Source: Siphlonurus alternatus (taxonomy: Eukaryota; Arthropoda; Insecta; Ephemeroptera; Siphlonuridae). Taken from it: a stretch of DNA of 64,000 nt. The position numbers and the translations under genes are program-made. The notes beneath the pieces were generated by a model. That model was not told the origin of the DNA. It saw only the letters and a list, made by a program, of their open reading frames with translations, and made no database searches. The stretch covers positions 26,717,551-26,781,550 of the forward strand of contig OX463778.1 in NCBI GenBank assembly GCA_949825025.1, read 5' to 3'. Of the stretch, positions 1 through 11,466 are shown piece after piece. The stretch's first letter is position 1; each line of letters begins with the position of its first letter.

Positions 1-1280
1 CAACAGATGAATAAATTACGATATTAATATTTTCAAAACAAAGGAAATGGCTGTGGTAAATAAGTAAATAAGTATTGAAAGTAATAGCAAAATAAATAAA
101 TAATGACGCATTATATTATTACACTACTGTAGTTCATTAGTATTATTAAATATTACAGATTGGTAAAAGATTCTATTGCGGTCAGCAAGTGGCGAGTAAT
201 CACCAAAGTAAAAACAAAACTATATGACATATAATATAAAATGTGTTCAATTATAGAGCATTATTCAACTTAACAAATAAAAATATCAAACAATAGCGGC
301 AGTCAAACACACTCTTTTATTAATATTTATCGATTAAAAATAAAACATGGCTTTAAATGTATATTTGTATTTGTTTTAATTTCATTGTTTTAAATAATAT
401 TTATTTATATTGTTTTTTAACGGGTATTTCACCATACGTCACAAAACAATATGACGGCATAATTGTGTAGGCAAAACATTGTCAGCGGCATAGCAAATAC
501 GTGTTAAAGTTGGTCTCGAAATTAATTTCTCCTGATAATTCGTATCATTTACTACATCCCGAAGCTCTTCGGGCGGCTTCGGGCATCTCCGTGCTACCCA
601 AAATGTAAACATGAAATTCCCTTATACAAAAGGACTTTAGCTGCAAGTTACCCTAGATTTTTATTATTCCGGGTTATATCAAGTACTAAATTTGGGACAT
701 ACAACACACAGTTAAAAAATGTTACTACATTTCTGTGTTAACGTATTCTTTATAATGTTATTTAGCATCAGCACATATTTAGCTCATTATTTTGGTATTA
801 ATGTTAAGTCCGTGTTTACGTTGAATAAAAAATATCACAATCTGGGATAAAGTGGGGTCAAAGTCCTTTGTGAATTCATGTTTTTTTAATGAGATGAAAA
901 CTCTTCATCAATGCATTGCCATCCATTACTTTACTTGAGGACATTATCCCATGATGAATTATAGGGACGCATTAAGAAATAATATTCTGAATGATTACGT
1001 ACCTGTAATTTATTTTTGTTTTAAATTATTTAGAAGATACACTTTTGCCTGTAGGGTAGCTAACGGAAGAATTGGCGGTCTAGTAAATGGAAATATTAGG
1101 GTTATAAAATTTTTAATTAAGACTAACGTTTCAGTTTAAATCTGTAACATATATGGTTTGGGTAAAATCACATTATCTTGTTATTAAAAAGAAAAAAGCA
1201 AAATAAAAATAACACCAGGAAAAAGGATGCTATCTATACATAAATGCTTCAAGTCAGCTGACTTTGCGGTGTCCCACCGT
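1..1280. other. AT-rich sequence, nothing assigned
   Basis: No convincing exon, repeat or RNA gene is seen. The only GC-rich patch (about 555-590) contains a short hairpin built on CCCGAAG/CTTCGGG. The 62-codon ORF at 951-1139 has AT-driven composition and no supporting signal. Confidence 0.5.
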
Positions 1281-1522
1281 CCTATCCGAACCTATATATA
1301 GAAAAAAAAATCAAAATTGCTTTCTTTAGTTTTTTGGCATTGAAGAAATTTTTGATAGTAAAGTGAGTTCTTATTCATAATCAGAAGAACCCCGTAAAGG
1401 GGGGGGGGGTAGGTGAGGGTTTCAAATTAGGAGCTTTAATAGGTACGGAGAAAAAAAAATCAATTTTCTAGCATGATGGCTTATGGAGAAAATTTTCCCT
1501 CCGGGGAACATTTGAAGCCTCT
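1281..1522 (+). repeat. Dispersed repeat R1, copy 1
   Basis: This segment aligns over about 220 bp with 2924-3142 in the same orientation. Both contain CAAAATTGCTT near the start, a G-tract preceded by an A-rich stretch, then TCAAATT..GCTTTAAT..TACCGAGAAAAA. Both end with TATGGAGAAAATTTTCCC followed by CCGGGGAACA and TTGAAGCCT. The copies differ by many substitutions and small indels, so they are old. No coding capacity or terminal inverted repeat was found, so the class is unknown. Confidence 0.75.
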
Positions 1523-1669
1523 ATTGCAGTCAGTAAGTTCTATAATATGTCAACATGAATTTAAATAAAAGTAGCAAAATAACTCTGCTAGACAGAGCCG
1601 CGGTTTCAGAATTAATGGTTTGGAATTGTGAAGGAATGACTCGAACGTTACGCTGGTCGTCACTTAAAG

Positions 1670-1739
1670 TTGGTCTGACGTCACGTGAACCTTCCATTTG
1701 TATTGGAGGCAAAGGAAAAGGTTCGTGACGTCAAATCAA
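1670..1739. repeat. Foldback F1, copy 1 (GACGTCA ends)
   Basis: A near-palindrome of about 70 bp. The left end reads TTGGTCTGACGTCACGTGA and the right end is its imperfect reverse complement. A second copy lies at 45576-45652 and matches in reverse-complement orientation through the loop (CCAATACAA). It is too short to code and is probably a miniature inverted-repeat element. Confidence 0.7.
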
Positions 1740-1768
1740 CTCTAAATGACTACCAGTTTAGTTCAAAT

Positions 1769-1845
1769 TTATTTTGAAAGTTGCTTGACATGTCCAGCTG
1801 ACAGTGTTCGGCCGCAAGTGACTGACGGTATCGCAGAATCTTCTC
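1769..1845 (-). CDS. Candidate terminal exon, unknown gene
   Basis: On the minus strand a TTGTTTACAG acceptor precedes a GC-rich stretch, unlike the AT-rich flanks. Two frames stay open: phase 1 gives 24 residues to TAA at 1769, and phase 0 gives 31 residues to TAG at 1750. Phase 1 would be compatible with the donor of the candidate exon at 14693-14834, but so would the rival terminal exon at 8543-8592. No family is recognised. Chance occurrence is quite possible because the segment is short. It lies just beside foldback F1. Confidence 0.17.
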
Positions 1846-2680
1846 CTGTAAACAATACATTTGTAAACTTAAGATAGTTTACTATAATAAACTATAGTTT
1901 ACAAATCATGTACTAACCCATATGCCAACTATAGAGAAATTCAATGATAGTAAAAATAACAAAGAATTTTTAAGGGGGAAAAAATATGTGTGGTGTAAAT
2001 TTTTAAATTTCCTAAAAAGTATCTGCTCAAAAACTTCGCTAATATAAAATAATAAATTATTTAGGTTATTTTTAAAACTTTTTGTTTTAAGAGTTTCTAA
2101 ATATTTCATTTTTATCTACAAACTTTAGCTAACAAAAAAACATTCCTGGAAGAATTTCAAAAATAGTTTTAACTTTCCGTTTGTTTTACATGAGATAACG
2201 TTATTATAAAACTGTATATCAATATACTGTATTACATATATATATAATATTTATTTATATATATAAAGCAAATAAATATTGTTTGCAAAGTACAATGCAT
2301 GCAGAAGATGAAGGCACCAGGTCATTTCAATTTTAAGGTAACGATCGAGATCAATAGATTTTGAAGTTTGACAAAAAGCTTATATTTTCATAAATATAAC
2401 AGTGCAATATAATTAAAACAAACAAACATTATATCAGGTTTAATAATACACAATTTTCATAGATATATATGGGAAAATTAACAAATTTGAAATTATATGA
2501 TAAAAAGTTAACCACAAACCTTAAAAAAAATTAGAAATACTAATTTTCCATAAATTAATTTATATAGCCTATAAATAGTTTGTTATAAAAAGATAAAAGC
2601 TCTTCAAAACGTATAATATAAATTTTTTATTTAATAAAATGAGCACAACATTTGAAATTATTTTTTTTCTTTAAATGCAG

Positions 2681-2845
2681 TGGACGTAAAGATTCCTCGC
2701 GCTGCTATCTCCACTACCATCTCCCATTGTGCTGGGATCGATGAAGAACGTTCTTTTGTGCAGACCGCCACACTGCTTTCTCGTGCTCGCGGGCCATCAC
2801 ACTATGCGAGCATTATATGGTCACCCTTCTTACTTGAACTATTCA
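2681..2845 (+). CDS. Candidate exon in a GC-rich island
   Basis: A T-rich tract ending in AAATGCAG precedes about 150 bp of GC-rich sequence open in one plus frame (entry phase 1), with a weak donor (CA|GTGAAT) near 2845. The minus strand of the same island is also open for about 47 codons, so strand and coding status are undecided. No protein family is recognised. The 25 bp just upstream (around 2630-2655, with ATGAGCACAACATTT) recurs near 10262-10286, hinting that part of this locus is repeat-derived. Confidence 0.15.
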
Positions 2846-2923
2846 GTGAATTTAATTTAACTTATGAAATATAGAAAGTAGAAAATTATATTCTAGCCTT
2901 TTAATAACTTGATAACTATCTAA

Positions 2924-3142
2924 ACCTATGTACACAAACCCAAAATTGCTTTTTTGGCAAAAAAGAATTGTTTAAAGAAAAATGCATGAGTTCTTGAATA
3001 AGAAGATCCTTAAAAGGGAGGGGGGGAGTAGGTGGTGTTTTCAAATTGATTGCTTTAATTGTTACCGAGAAAAAATACAAATTTTCTAACATGGAGGCTT
3101 ATGGAGAAAATTTTCCCGCCGGGGAACACTTGAAGCCTCCAT
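2924..3142 (+). repeat. Dispersed repeat R1, copy 2
   Basis: Second copy of the repeat at 1281-1522, with the same block order. Its 3' end forms a small stem: GGAGGCTT at about 3092 pairs with AAGCCTCC ending at about 3141, enclosing the conserved TTTTCCCGCCGGGGAA segment. Confidence 0.75.
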
Positions 3143-3982
3143 ATAAATACGTATTATATATATATATATATTGATAAATATTTTAAATGGACATAATATA
3201 CGTACATGTACATGAACTGTCCAGAATCGTCCCAGATCACACTATGTATCAAAAGTAGATCGCCCCGGCTTTCCTGGCGACCCCTGCGCACATACCATGA
3301 CGAATGTCAAACTTTAGTACTGTTCATAAAATGATCCTTGGGTTGTATTAATATATTATGTCTTTCATGTAGTATTCTTGAGATGCATTTTTTAAATTGT
3401 TTAATACATACAAAACAAATTTCTATATTTAATAGAAATGTAATTAAATTTTCCTTTGACGTAATTCATAGCTTATGGTGTTCAAAATTCAAAATAGATC
3501 GAAAACGTCGAATAACTTTCCCTGTATTGTTCAGATATACTGTAAATATTTAGATTCCCTTCACTTTTGTAAACAAAATGCTGTTGATTTTATTTCTTCA
3601 TGATTGTAGATTGAAAATACGGATAAAATGGCCATGACTTGTTATTACAGCAAATATAAACGGAACACTAATAAGTATAAAAATGTAGATCCAACAAAAA
3701 AATAATTTATGTAAGCAAAAATATTTTATGTAACAAATAATATACTCAGCAGTATTCCTCAGCTATATTTTAATATCGAGTTCGTGTGGCTGCATTCTAG
3801 TTATAAATTTTCTGACTGTTCTCGCAAATAAAGGAAGTATTAGAAATGGACTTGAGAGAAAAAAATGCCTACTAATGTACACACAACTGAGTTTATAGAT
3901 GCAACGCAAAGTAATTTGATGAACTGATACTTTAACATTGAAACAGACTGTTTTATTGAGAGAAATATTCTCTTAAAATTTG

Positions 3983-4129
3983 ATAATAATAGGTCTGTTC
4001 GTAAATACACAATCAGAAAGAATCGATTTTATGTGATAAACATTCTGTACATGGAACATAAGGTTCATTACATCATCACAAATAATTGATTCTTTCTGAT
4101 TGTGTATTTACGAACAGACTTATTATAAT
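3983..4129. mobile_element. Foldback MITE, about 147 bp
   Basis: The arms, of about 47 bp, run 3983-4030 and 4080-4128 and share GTCTGTTCGTAAATACACAA and AGAAAGAATC, with only a few mismatches. The loop is about 50 bp. No coding sequence. A single copy was seen in this window. Ends lie in ATAATA-rich sequence, so target duplication cannot be fixed. Confidence 0.8.
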
Positions 4130-4362
4130 GACAAACATCCATGTTATTCCAATAAAGAATCCGTAAAAATAAATAAATAGGATGTTAACCAATTTTTATC
4201 GCTAACCCTGGTAGTCTGTGACTTGGATTCATACTGCAGTAAGAGAAAGTTATAATTTCATGAATTCCACCCCATTTTGTTGCAAATAATGCCTTATATA
4301 TATTTATAGATAATTTATATATATATTAATATATAATAATAATTTAATAATTTCGGAGATAA

Positions 4363-4530
4363 TAATAATGATCTGAGTCTCAGATCACCTGAGGAAGAGA
4401 GCGGTTGACTCTCGAAACGTAGTGATATGTGTAGTACATGCAAGTGTTAGTGACGTGCACGAACACTAAGTGACCATCGCAAAATACTACACACAGAAGG
4501 ATTACATCGAACACCGGCAAAGGTAAAAGT
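4363..4530 (+). mobile_element. Penelope-like element terminal fragment
   Basis: The hammerhead-like motif is followed by about 100 bp with nested inverted repeats (TGTGTAGTA..TACTACACA; AGTGTTAG..GAACACT) and then ACAGAAGGATTACATCGAAC. The pattern of ribozyme core followed by a short structured tail is what Penelope-like terminal repeats look like. No reverse transcriptase or GIY-YIG endonuclease coding is present within 1 kb on either side, so this is a solo or truncated end. The assignment rests on the ribozyme motif, and borders are approximate. Confidence 0.4.
4383..4427 (+). ncRNA. Hammerhead-ribozyme-like motif
   Basis: The segment has the parts of a minimal type I hammerhead in order. 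Stem I 5' strand is GATCAC (4383-4388), then CTGAGGA (4389-4395). Stem II is GAGAG (4397-4401) paired with CTCTC (4409-4413) around a 7-nt loop, then GAAA (4414-4417). A palindromic ACGT follows (4417-4420), then the site base A (4421), then GTGAT (4422-4426) pairing back to stem I. An extra A (4396) sits between the CUGANGA core and stem II, which may impair cleavage. Minimal hammerheads with very short or palindromic stem III are established in Penelope-like retroelements, so this is probably the terminal-repeat ribozyme of such an element. Activity is inferred, not shown. Confidence 0.5.
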
Positions 4531-4562
4531 CTGAAAAGTAAAATAAAATTCAATATTTATAC

Positions 4563-4775
4563 ATGTCAAATTAATACGGTATTTCCAACCGTAAATACCC
4601 GAAAATGAAAGGATTCTTCTTTCCTATTCATATTTAAATTTTTAATTTTGCAGGGAGATTTGTAATACATAAAGGTTCTGACTTATTTGCAAAATTTCAA
4701 TATTCAGATATGAACAGGAAAGCCATAAAGAATTAAAAAAATCACATCCAACTATAATTCTGTCGGGAATATAGT
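4563..4775. mobile_element. Family M MITE, copy 1 (degenerate)
   Basis: Diverged copy of the family at 17762, 20367 and 44632. It keeps GTCAAATTAAT at the left and the interior TTCCTATTCATATTT, AGATTTGTAA, TTTGCAAAATTT and CAGATATGAACA in the same order as the 44632 copy. The right terminus is badly decayed. Confidence 0.6.
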
Positions 4776-7660
4776 GAATACTCTATTATACCAGTGACCT
4801 GAAAATGGTTTATACTTTACAGTAAAAAACAACTTTTGGAATTAAACTGAGCAAGATATTGGATACAGATATAACCGCTCTGTATAGTGGAAAGAATAAA
4901 AAAAAATATAAAATAGTGTGGATTGTGTATTTGCTGTCAAATGCAGTTAAATGCGACACAAATCTATTAATATTCCAATAGAATCTTTAATAGATTTCAT
5001 ATAATTCAATTTTCCATGATAATATATAAAAAATAATTAAAAAATTCTTGCAATGCTTGGAAAATGCATTTAAATCAATCAATAAGGAACAGCTGTATAT
5101 ATAATAAAGTTATACAGCAGTTCTGCAGTTGTTGAATGGAGGTTCCTATAAATATGGAAACATTGCGCTTTATTTATACCAATAATACACAACTTTCCCA
5201 TCAACGATATATAATGTAGATTTATATATTAACATGACAGTTAATTTCAAGATGCTGCTTTACATTGAGACAATGCGATGAGTTTCTCTAACATGATCAA
5301 AGCACACTGGTTTACTCACTGTGAGTGAATAATGAAGAGATAATTATATGCAGCTGATTCGATAGAAAGTTTCAATTTACATTCTGGTGTTATTTTAAGC
5401 TCCGTTCAATATGAGGAACAAAAACTGTGTAGCAAAATGTGAGACGTATTTAATTTATGTAAATGTTTTTAATGAATCATATAACCATGAATGATTTTGT
5501 AATAAGTTAATAATATTGTTACTTTATAATAATTATAATATTACAAATAATAATAGACTACTCTCTGAACAAAGGAAAGAAAAAGTTAAATGGTAAAGCG
5601 ATTGGAATTAATTTAATTATTATAATTCATAATAATTTTATTGCTTTTCAATCGTACAACAATATAAGTACGTCATAATAATGAATAAACACAAACAAGT
5701 TGAAACTACGTCAATAAAACACATAGCAAATAATCCTGCAGACAAACAAAACAATAGTATATAAAATTGAATATAATATCACTCCCTGCAATTGAATCCA
5801 AATAATTAATGCAATAACTAAACATAGGTATTAAAAAAAATTAAAATGCCAATGACAATTTCCCTTTAATGAACAAGTAAAATATGGTAATATAGTAATA
5901 AAAATAAAGAAAAAAATACTAACAATTGTTGTCAAATAAACAGATGTATCTTCACTTAACTAACATGATCAATAATACAAGTGATATATAATAAATTTAC
6001 TTTTACATTTTACCCTGAATTTCTATACCTATAACTGCTATTTAAATTAACATTGACAAAAATTAACACATCTCATAAGCTCAAATATTATAGAAGAGTC
6101 ATTAACATATTAAAAATGATTTACAATTATCAAGTAAAAGTGTCTCTTATCTTAAAACAAAATAAACATAAATGATAATTACTCTTCAAGAACTTTTTTT
6201 TATCATTTTATAAAATTCATCACATTTTTTATTATTTTTTTAATGGGAATATTGTTTTTAGACTGTACAAAATTTAGAGCATAATTTTACCAAGAACGAA
6301 AGTTTTGAGTTTCTAAATAATTAAATTGAAAATTTTGGTTAAAAATGCTGGTAATGAACATACATACTATAATTTCATACAGGTCGCTTCAATATAATAA
6401 TTAATATTTATTAAATAAAAAAAATACTTGCAATTTTTTTAAAGGATGCAGTAAAATCAATCAAATAACCAACGAAAAAACACTTATAGATATAACTAGC
6501 TAGATGATAACTTGATTGACAAAATTTGATGTCTAGTTGTACAAAATACGGGAACAAGTTCTTGTCATCACAAAAATTAATTACTGAAGATCTCAAATCA
6601 AAAATTAGATTAAATCTTATCATGTCTTTCTTTGATAATAAAAATGACGTATTTTTTCTGGAAGTTTTATGATCATGATTCATTCTTTGGTCCATTCATT
6701 CTTTAATAGTAAAATATTTTTAAGCTAAAATTGAATTAATATTTAGTTGTTCTGTGGATTAGAGCACACAACTAAAAAATTTTCATATTATTATTGTTTT
6801 TTTTATTTAAATTGTTAATTAAATAACATAATTATTCACTTATGTTTTAGTAAAAGAGTTTTCATAGCAACGATCATGGTAATTTTATATTTGAATTGCA
6901 TTCAACAAGGTGGCATAAAAAACGTGGATACTTCCTTATTGAAAATCAATATTTCAATGAATAGCGAGGGCATAGAAGTATTTCAAAATTTTAAAGCTTG
7001 TTTCCAGTTTTGGAAGTGAAAGATAATTTTATGCTGTTTATCAGATTTATTGAGTTTCTGTTTTTAAGGCTGAAAAAACTATAATAAAAGCCACTTCACC
7101 TTAAAACTCTAACTAGATTCAATTGTAAAGCATTCAACATTATTTTAAATAGGCATTTTACTTTAAGTGTTTTAAATTACAGATTGCATGGGAAAATAAA
7201 ACGGAAAACAATTTCTAGTATAATTATCAGTTTGAAATGATTAATATATACATTTAAGAACAAGATTGGATTAGTTTTAAGCATTGCTTTAGTATGAGGT
7301 TTATTTAGATTAATAACGCTGCGACACAATATTTGCGCTTTTGACGTAAAATACAATCACAGTTTTATGTTTCCATGAACGATAAAATCGCGGTGTCTAA
7401 AAGTTGAATTTACGTAGGTGATTTATGAAAACGACGCATTATAGTACATACAATTGCTATGAATTTTAGCCATCGGTGTTGATCTTTCAATTTCCAAATA
7501 ATCCATAATCGCATAACTTTTGCAAATTTAACCGTTTTCGTAAAACTAATAATAATAATAAAATTACCTTCAGCTTCAGTTATTTTCAAAGTAAACGAGT
7601 TATTCTGTTAACTGGTTCATCAAAATTGGAGCCAGTTATGTCAGTTTATCTACCATAGTT
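4776..7660. other. AT-rich sequence, no gene seen
   Basis: Very AT-rich, with scattered homopolymer runs and no clear repeat arms. The 94-codon minus ORF at 6411-6695 has a skewed AT composition (F, I, S, N) with no recognised domain and no supporting signal, and I treat it as chance. Confidence 0.5.
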
Positions 7661-7670
7661 TTTGTTCTAG

Positions 7671-7760
7671 GTTGCTGTTGAAAGCACGAACAGAAAGTCA
7701 TACAAAAGTTTAGTTCAGCTAACTTCTTTGCAGAGATTGTGCGACGCTCTAGCATCATAA
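7671..7760 (+). CDS. Candidate terminal exon, unknown gene
   Basis: A good acceptor (TTTTTGTTCTAG) is followed by 29 sense codons and TAA. The peptide begins VAVESTNRKSYK and ends QRLCDALAS, with mixed composition unlike neighbouring AT-biased ORFs. Just downstream (7735-7840 and 7960-8030) other short frames are open on both strands, so the island as a whole may be a 3' exon plus UTR or an old element remnant. No matching upstream exon could be fixed. The family is not recognised. Confidence 0.27.
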   Translation, partial: VAVESTNRKSYKSLVQLTSLQRLCDALAS

Positions 7761-8542
7761 ATACGCCATACATAAAAGACAAGAAGCCGCAAACAGCTTC
7801 ACTTAATTGGAGTAGTGAACCGAGTTGATAGCTTGATTAAAAATTGAATTACTGCTTTCAAGATGTCATATTTCTTTTCGATGTTTTGTGGTATCATAGC
7901 AGAAAAGCAAATATCAACGGATACGAAAAAGAAAATGCAACGTTGAGCTGTCATCCTGTAGTACGTCAACCCGCAGGACAAAAATGTCCAACAAGTTGCA
8001 TGCCTTACAGGAGTTAATCTCCGCCGTTCTTAAAAATATACGCCTATATAATTTTTATGGTTACATAAATTTTTTAAATCATATTTTCAGTCTTAGATTC
8101 TGTTTGTTTAATTTTGATTCGCGAACAGTGTACCAAAAAAAAAAAAAAAAAACACACACAAACAATTCAGACTTTGACATTAAATTTCTTGTAATTTTCT
8201 TTCTTGAGCTAAATGTGATGGTAACAATTAAACATAGAAAATACTCTCTATGAATTTTAAATTTTGGCATAATCTTCCAATTAAGTAGCACAACTCTTAA
8301 AACCCAGGAAGTTAAGTTTGACTAATTATAATTTCATTGACCATATATTTCTAAGCTATTATACCTTTTTGCACTCTGATCAACACTTATTAAATTTTCA
8401 AATTTAAATTTTAATTCAGCTGTGGAAAATATCTACTATTCATGAAAAACCTATTTTACTTCTGCCAAGTAATCAATTTATAGTTGAAATAAACCACCAC
8501 ATGGGCAAGTTGCGTCATGTTGTGTGTTTGGGACCATCTGCT

Positions 8543-8592
8543 TTAAATGTTTGCAAGACTTAAAGTGGAAGCAAGAGAATCTTCTAGCGAAT
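8543..8592 (-). CDS. Candidate terminal exon, unknown gene
   Basis: On the minus strand a T-rich tract ending TCTATACCAG precedes 2 nt plus 15 codons and TAA (peptide SLEDSLASTLSLANI). Entry phase 1 fits the exit phase of the candidate exon at 14693-14834. The frame is very short, so phase agreement alone is weak support. It competes with the candidate at 1769-1845. Confidence 0.18.
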
Positions 8593-8786
8593 CTGGTATA
8601 GATGGAACAAAAAAAATTCCCACTTAACTGGCGCTATGATAAAAATTCATAGCATATGATATCATGTGAAACATCTAAGAAAGATTATTGAAATAAATCA
8701 TAACTCTTCATGCATCACATATCCTCAGTAAAATAGCGCGTCATTGGAGCTTGGCTACAATCCCTATATACCTATCTATACATATT

Positions 8787-8899
8787 CACTACGTTTACAT
8801 GACGGTGTTTAATGCGTATATTCGTTGACGACGCCTCATAAGAATAACATTATCCGTCGTCAGCGAATACGCATTAAACACCGTCATGTAAATGTAGTG
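8787..8899. mobile_element. Foldback MITE with CACTA/TAGTG ends
   Basis: The 113-bp element has arms of about 47 bp. The left starts CACTACGTTTACATGACGG and the right ends CCGTCATGTAAATGTAGTG, with GTTTAATGCG..CGCATTAAAC inside. The loop is about 20 bp. CACTA..TAGTG termini recall CACTA (EnSpm) transposons, but the target duplication is unclear, so the superfamily is tentative. Confidence 0.85.
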
Positions 8900-9093
8900 A
8901 TATTGTATGCTATAACTATATTTTATGTTCGTAGTGTAAAATTAATTATCATTTATTTTGTATGCTATTTCTAATGCTAAATATTTTAATTTACTTGATC
9001 TGCTTGAAATATTATTTATTAATAATATAGTATGAATATTGTTTTAAAGTGGGTCTAAACCTTTATTATATGGTCTAAATGTATGTACATTTA

Positions 9094-9098
<5 letters not shown>

Positions 9099-9157
<59 letters not shown>
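9099..9157. repeat. (TA)n microsatellite
   Basis: About 29 uninterrupted TA units. The IYIYIY-rich ORF across it is an artefact of the repeat. Confidence 0.95.
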
Positions 9158-9160
<3 letters not shown>

Positions 9161-9311
9161 TGCATTGCACTCATAACGGTGCTACATTGCAATGCAGCGC
9201 CGTTAACTTTAAGTCCATGAGTGAATTTACTGTCAGTTTCTTAAAGTTTCTTTACATTTCCACGAAAAAAATGTCACGAAAGTTCAGAATTAAGCCACAT
9301 GGCAAAAAGAT

Positions 9312-9497
9312 AAGTCTGTTTGAGAAAGTGAAATCGTCGCCTCAGAATATAAAAGCCCTAAGCACCACGAGATTTTGATGCAAATGCCTTATGTTACTGT
9401 AACATAACATAAGACATAACATAAGGCTCACATTTGCATCAAAACCTCATGGTGCTTAGGATACTTATATTCTGAGCCTACTTTGTTCAAACTTACG
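9312..9497. mobile_element. Foldback element, about 185 bp
   Basis: The arms contain CCTAAGCACCA, GATTTTGATGCAAATG and CTCAGAATAT on the left, and their reverse complements CATTTGCATCAAAACCTCA, TGGTGCTTAGG and ATATTCTGAG on the right. The pairing weakens outward (AAGTCTGTTTGAGAAAG versus CTTTGTTCAAACTT). The loop has CATAACATAAG iterations. Non-coding. Confidence 0.8.
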
Positions 9498-10174
9498 TCA
9501 CTTCCGGTGGAGGCCTTTCGTTGGTGAAAATGTAGCAAAGAAGCGATGAGGCAATACGTCATACTGTGAAACGTTCTGTATAAAAATAAATGTATAAAAC
9601 ATGTATGTGTTTGTGATTCTCTCCATGCCCATCATCGAATATTTCGCAGTAGTAAATGTAATAAAAAGATTGTAAAATATATCACGTTCAGGCCTCACAT
9701 TGCTGTGATGCTGCTCGCCTCGCAAATGTAGTCTTCCGTCTTACTGCTTTAGCGGAAATGGACTTCACAATATGATATTTCGAAAAAGAATATATTCGTT
9801 TACCATATCTGAGAAGAAATTTATGATCAAAATATTGAGGATATGTTATATAAGTTAAAATATAAAATGAATATTAATTTATAGTTATAGCTTTGAACGG
9901 AAGCTGCTGGAATGCACATCTTTCATTCTGGGTTGGTTCACCATAAAAATAATATTCCCTGCAAATAAAAAATTGCCCTCCATCATATTTATATGAAAAT
10001 GAGAATATTATTTGCAAGTTATTTGCTATATAAATTTATATAGGAACATAATCATTACTTATTATTATATCATCAATCAAGGAAGCTAATATTCTTATAT
10101 TCTCATTCAATAATATATTTTGTTTCTTTTCACCCCTGAAATATATTAATAAAATACTTATTTCGTACATTATT

Positions 10175-10218
10175 AACATTGTGATAACAATGTGATAACA
10201 TTGTGATAACATTGTGAT
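10175..10218. repeat. 11-bp minisatellite, 4 units
   Basis: Four tandem copies of AACATTGTGAT, with one substitution in the second unit. Confidence 0.9.
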
Positions 10219-10899
10219 ATAGTGCTTAAACATGTTTGTGTAATATTCAATTTTTTATATAATTTAATAAAATGAGCACAACATTTTCAACATTACATTA
10301 ATTGATCATATATTATTATTATTTTTTTTTTTCACTGTCAGAAATGAGTCATGGCATGAAATGGATAATGAATGAACCAACATGAAATAGAATCCTATAT
10401 ACAGATTAAAGTAGGTTATTTAAAAATAGAAATTATTAAATATTCACGGTTACGGTATTGTTTGCATACATGGCGATGAAACTTAGCACCCATTAAAACA
10501 ACCATATAAACAATGATACAGTGATAAATGTAATGATTTTTCTGACGCAATTTCATTTATCAACATTTAGCGAGACAAAATAAAATTATAAATTACAAAT
10601 TTTTGGTACCGAGTTGACTAAAAAAAATAACATCTTGTATTTAGTGATTAATTATAGTTTGGACTCTGAAATAAAAAACATGTCCTTGTATATATCAGTT
10701 TAGCAAAGTAATAAATTTAAAAACCACAATAACGTGGTGAGAAAACGGTAAAACTAAACAACAAAATAAATAACCCTCTAAAATCCTTAAAATTGTGACG
10801 CAACACGCTATAATGTGATTGTCATGTGAATATTTAACACGCAGGCGCAGGAAGACACCTCTGAGATAACTTCACAGCTTTTTACAGTACGACTGACTT

Positions 10900-10906
<7 letters not shown>

Positions 10907-10931
<25 letters not shown>
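10907..10931. repeat. poly(A) tract
   Basis: About 25 A residues. No retroelement body was recognised immediately upstream. Confidence 0.9.
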
Positions 10932-10932
<1 letters not shown>

Positions 10933-11106
10933 TGAAAAATTTTACAGTAAAAAACTTGAAATTCTACAAAAATTGCATGCAGGTTCTTCATTTTCAGGTA
11001 TACTGAATAGCCAATTGCACACTGCCAATTCATTTTATTGTTATCTTATTAATATTATTTTTATAAAGCTATAAATCCTTTTAAAATAGTAAGATAACTT
11101 TTTTAT

Positions 11107-11466
11107 CCTTGTCGCAATGCTTCAACATTTTTTTTTACTGCGCACAGAAACGAATAGAGGGTATCAAATTATGCTGCTATGAATTTTTTCATTTTTTTTT
11201 TTTTTTAGTCCCAGATTTATTTTTAAATCATTATTGAAAGTTCTGTAAGCTATGTTGGCCCTTCTAGATTCTTAATAAAAACTAAAAATTAAGGATAGGT
11301 CCTAGACGCCTATTGACGCCTCCAGAGGGCATGGCCGTACTTTCAATAATTATTTAAAAATAGTTTTGGGACTCAAAAATATCTGAAAAAATTCAGAATA
11401 GCATAATTTGGATTTGATACCCTCTATTTATTTCTGCAATAAAAAAATCATGCAGGTTGTTCCTTG
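11107..11466. mobile_element. Family P MITE, subfamily B (decayed)
   Basis: Near-palindrome sharing the P interior: ATAGAGGGTATCAAATTATGCT, TTATTGAAAGT, GGATAGG and ACGCCTATTGACGCCTCC in the centre, then TTTCAATAATTATTTAAAA and CTCTATTTATTTCTGCAATA. The right end, AAAATCATGCAGGTTGT, is a variant of the B terminus seen at 18269 and 31723. The left end is eroded and the borders are approximate. Confidence 0.75.

Noticed and set aside
3240..3310. GC-rich patch with a minus-strand GSPGKPG peptide
   Set aside because: 13 codons only; all three frames give short peptides; no donor.
9079..9378. 99-codon ORF with IYIY run
   Set aside because: Translation of (TA)n continuing into the arm of a foldback; no coding signal.
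9660..9760. Short open frames after AG on both strands (minus peptide KTEDYICEASS resembles an Ig-domain motif)
   Set aside because: Only 15 codons, ends in TGA at once, and the plus strand gives an equally open frame; the resemblance is too short to use.
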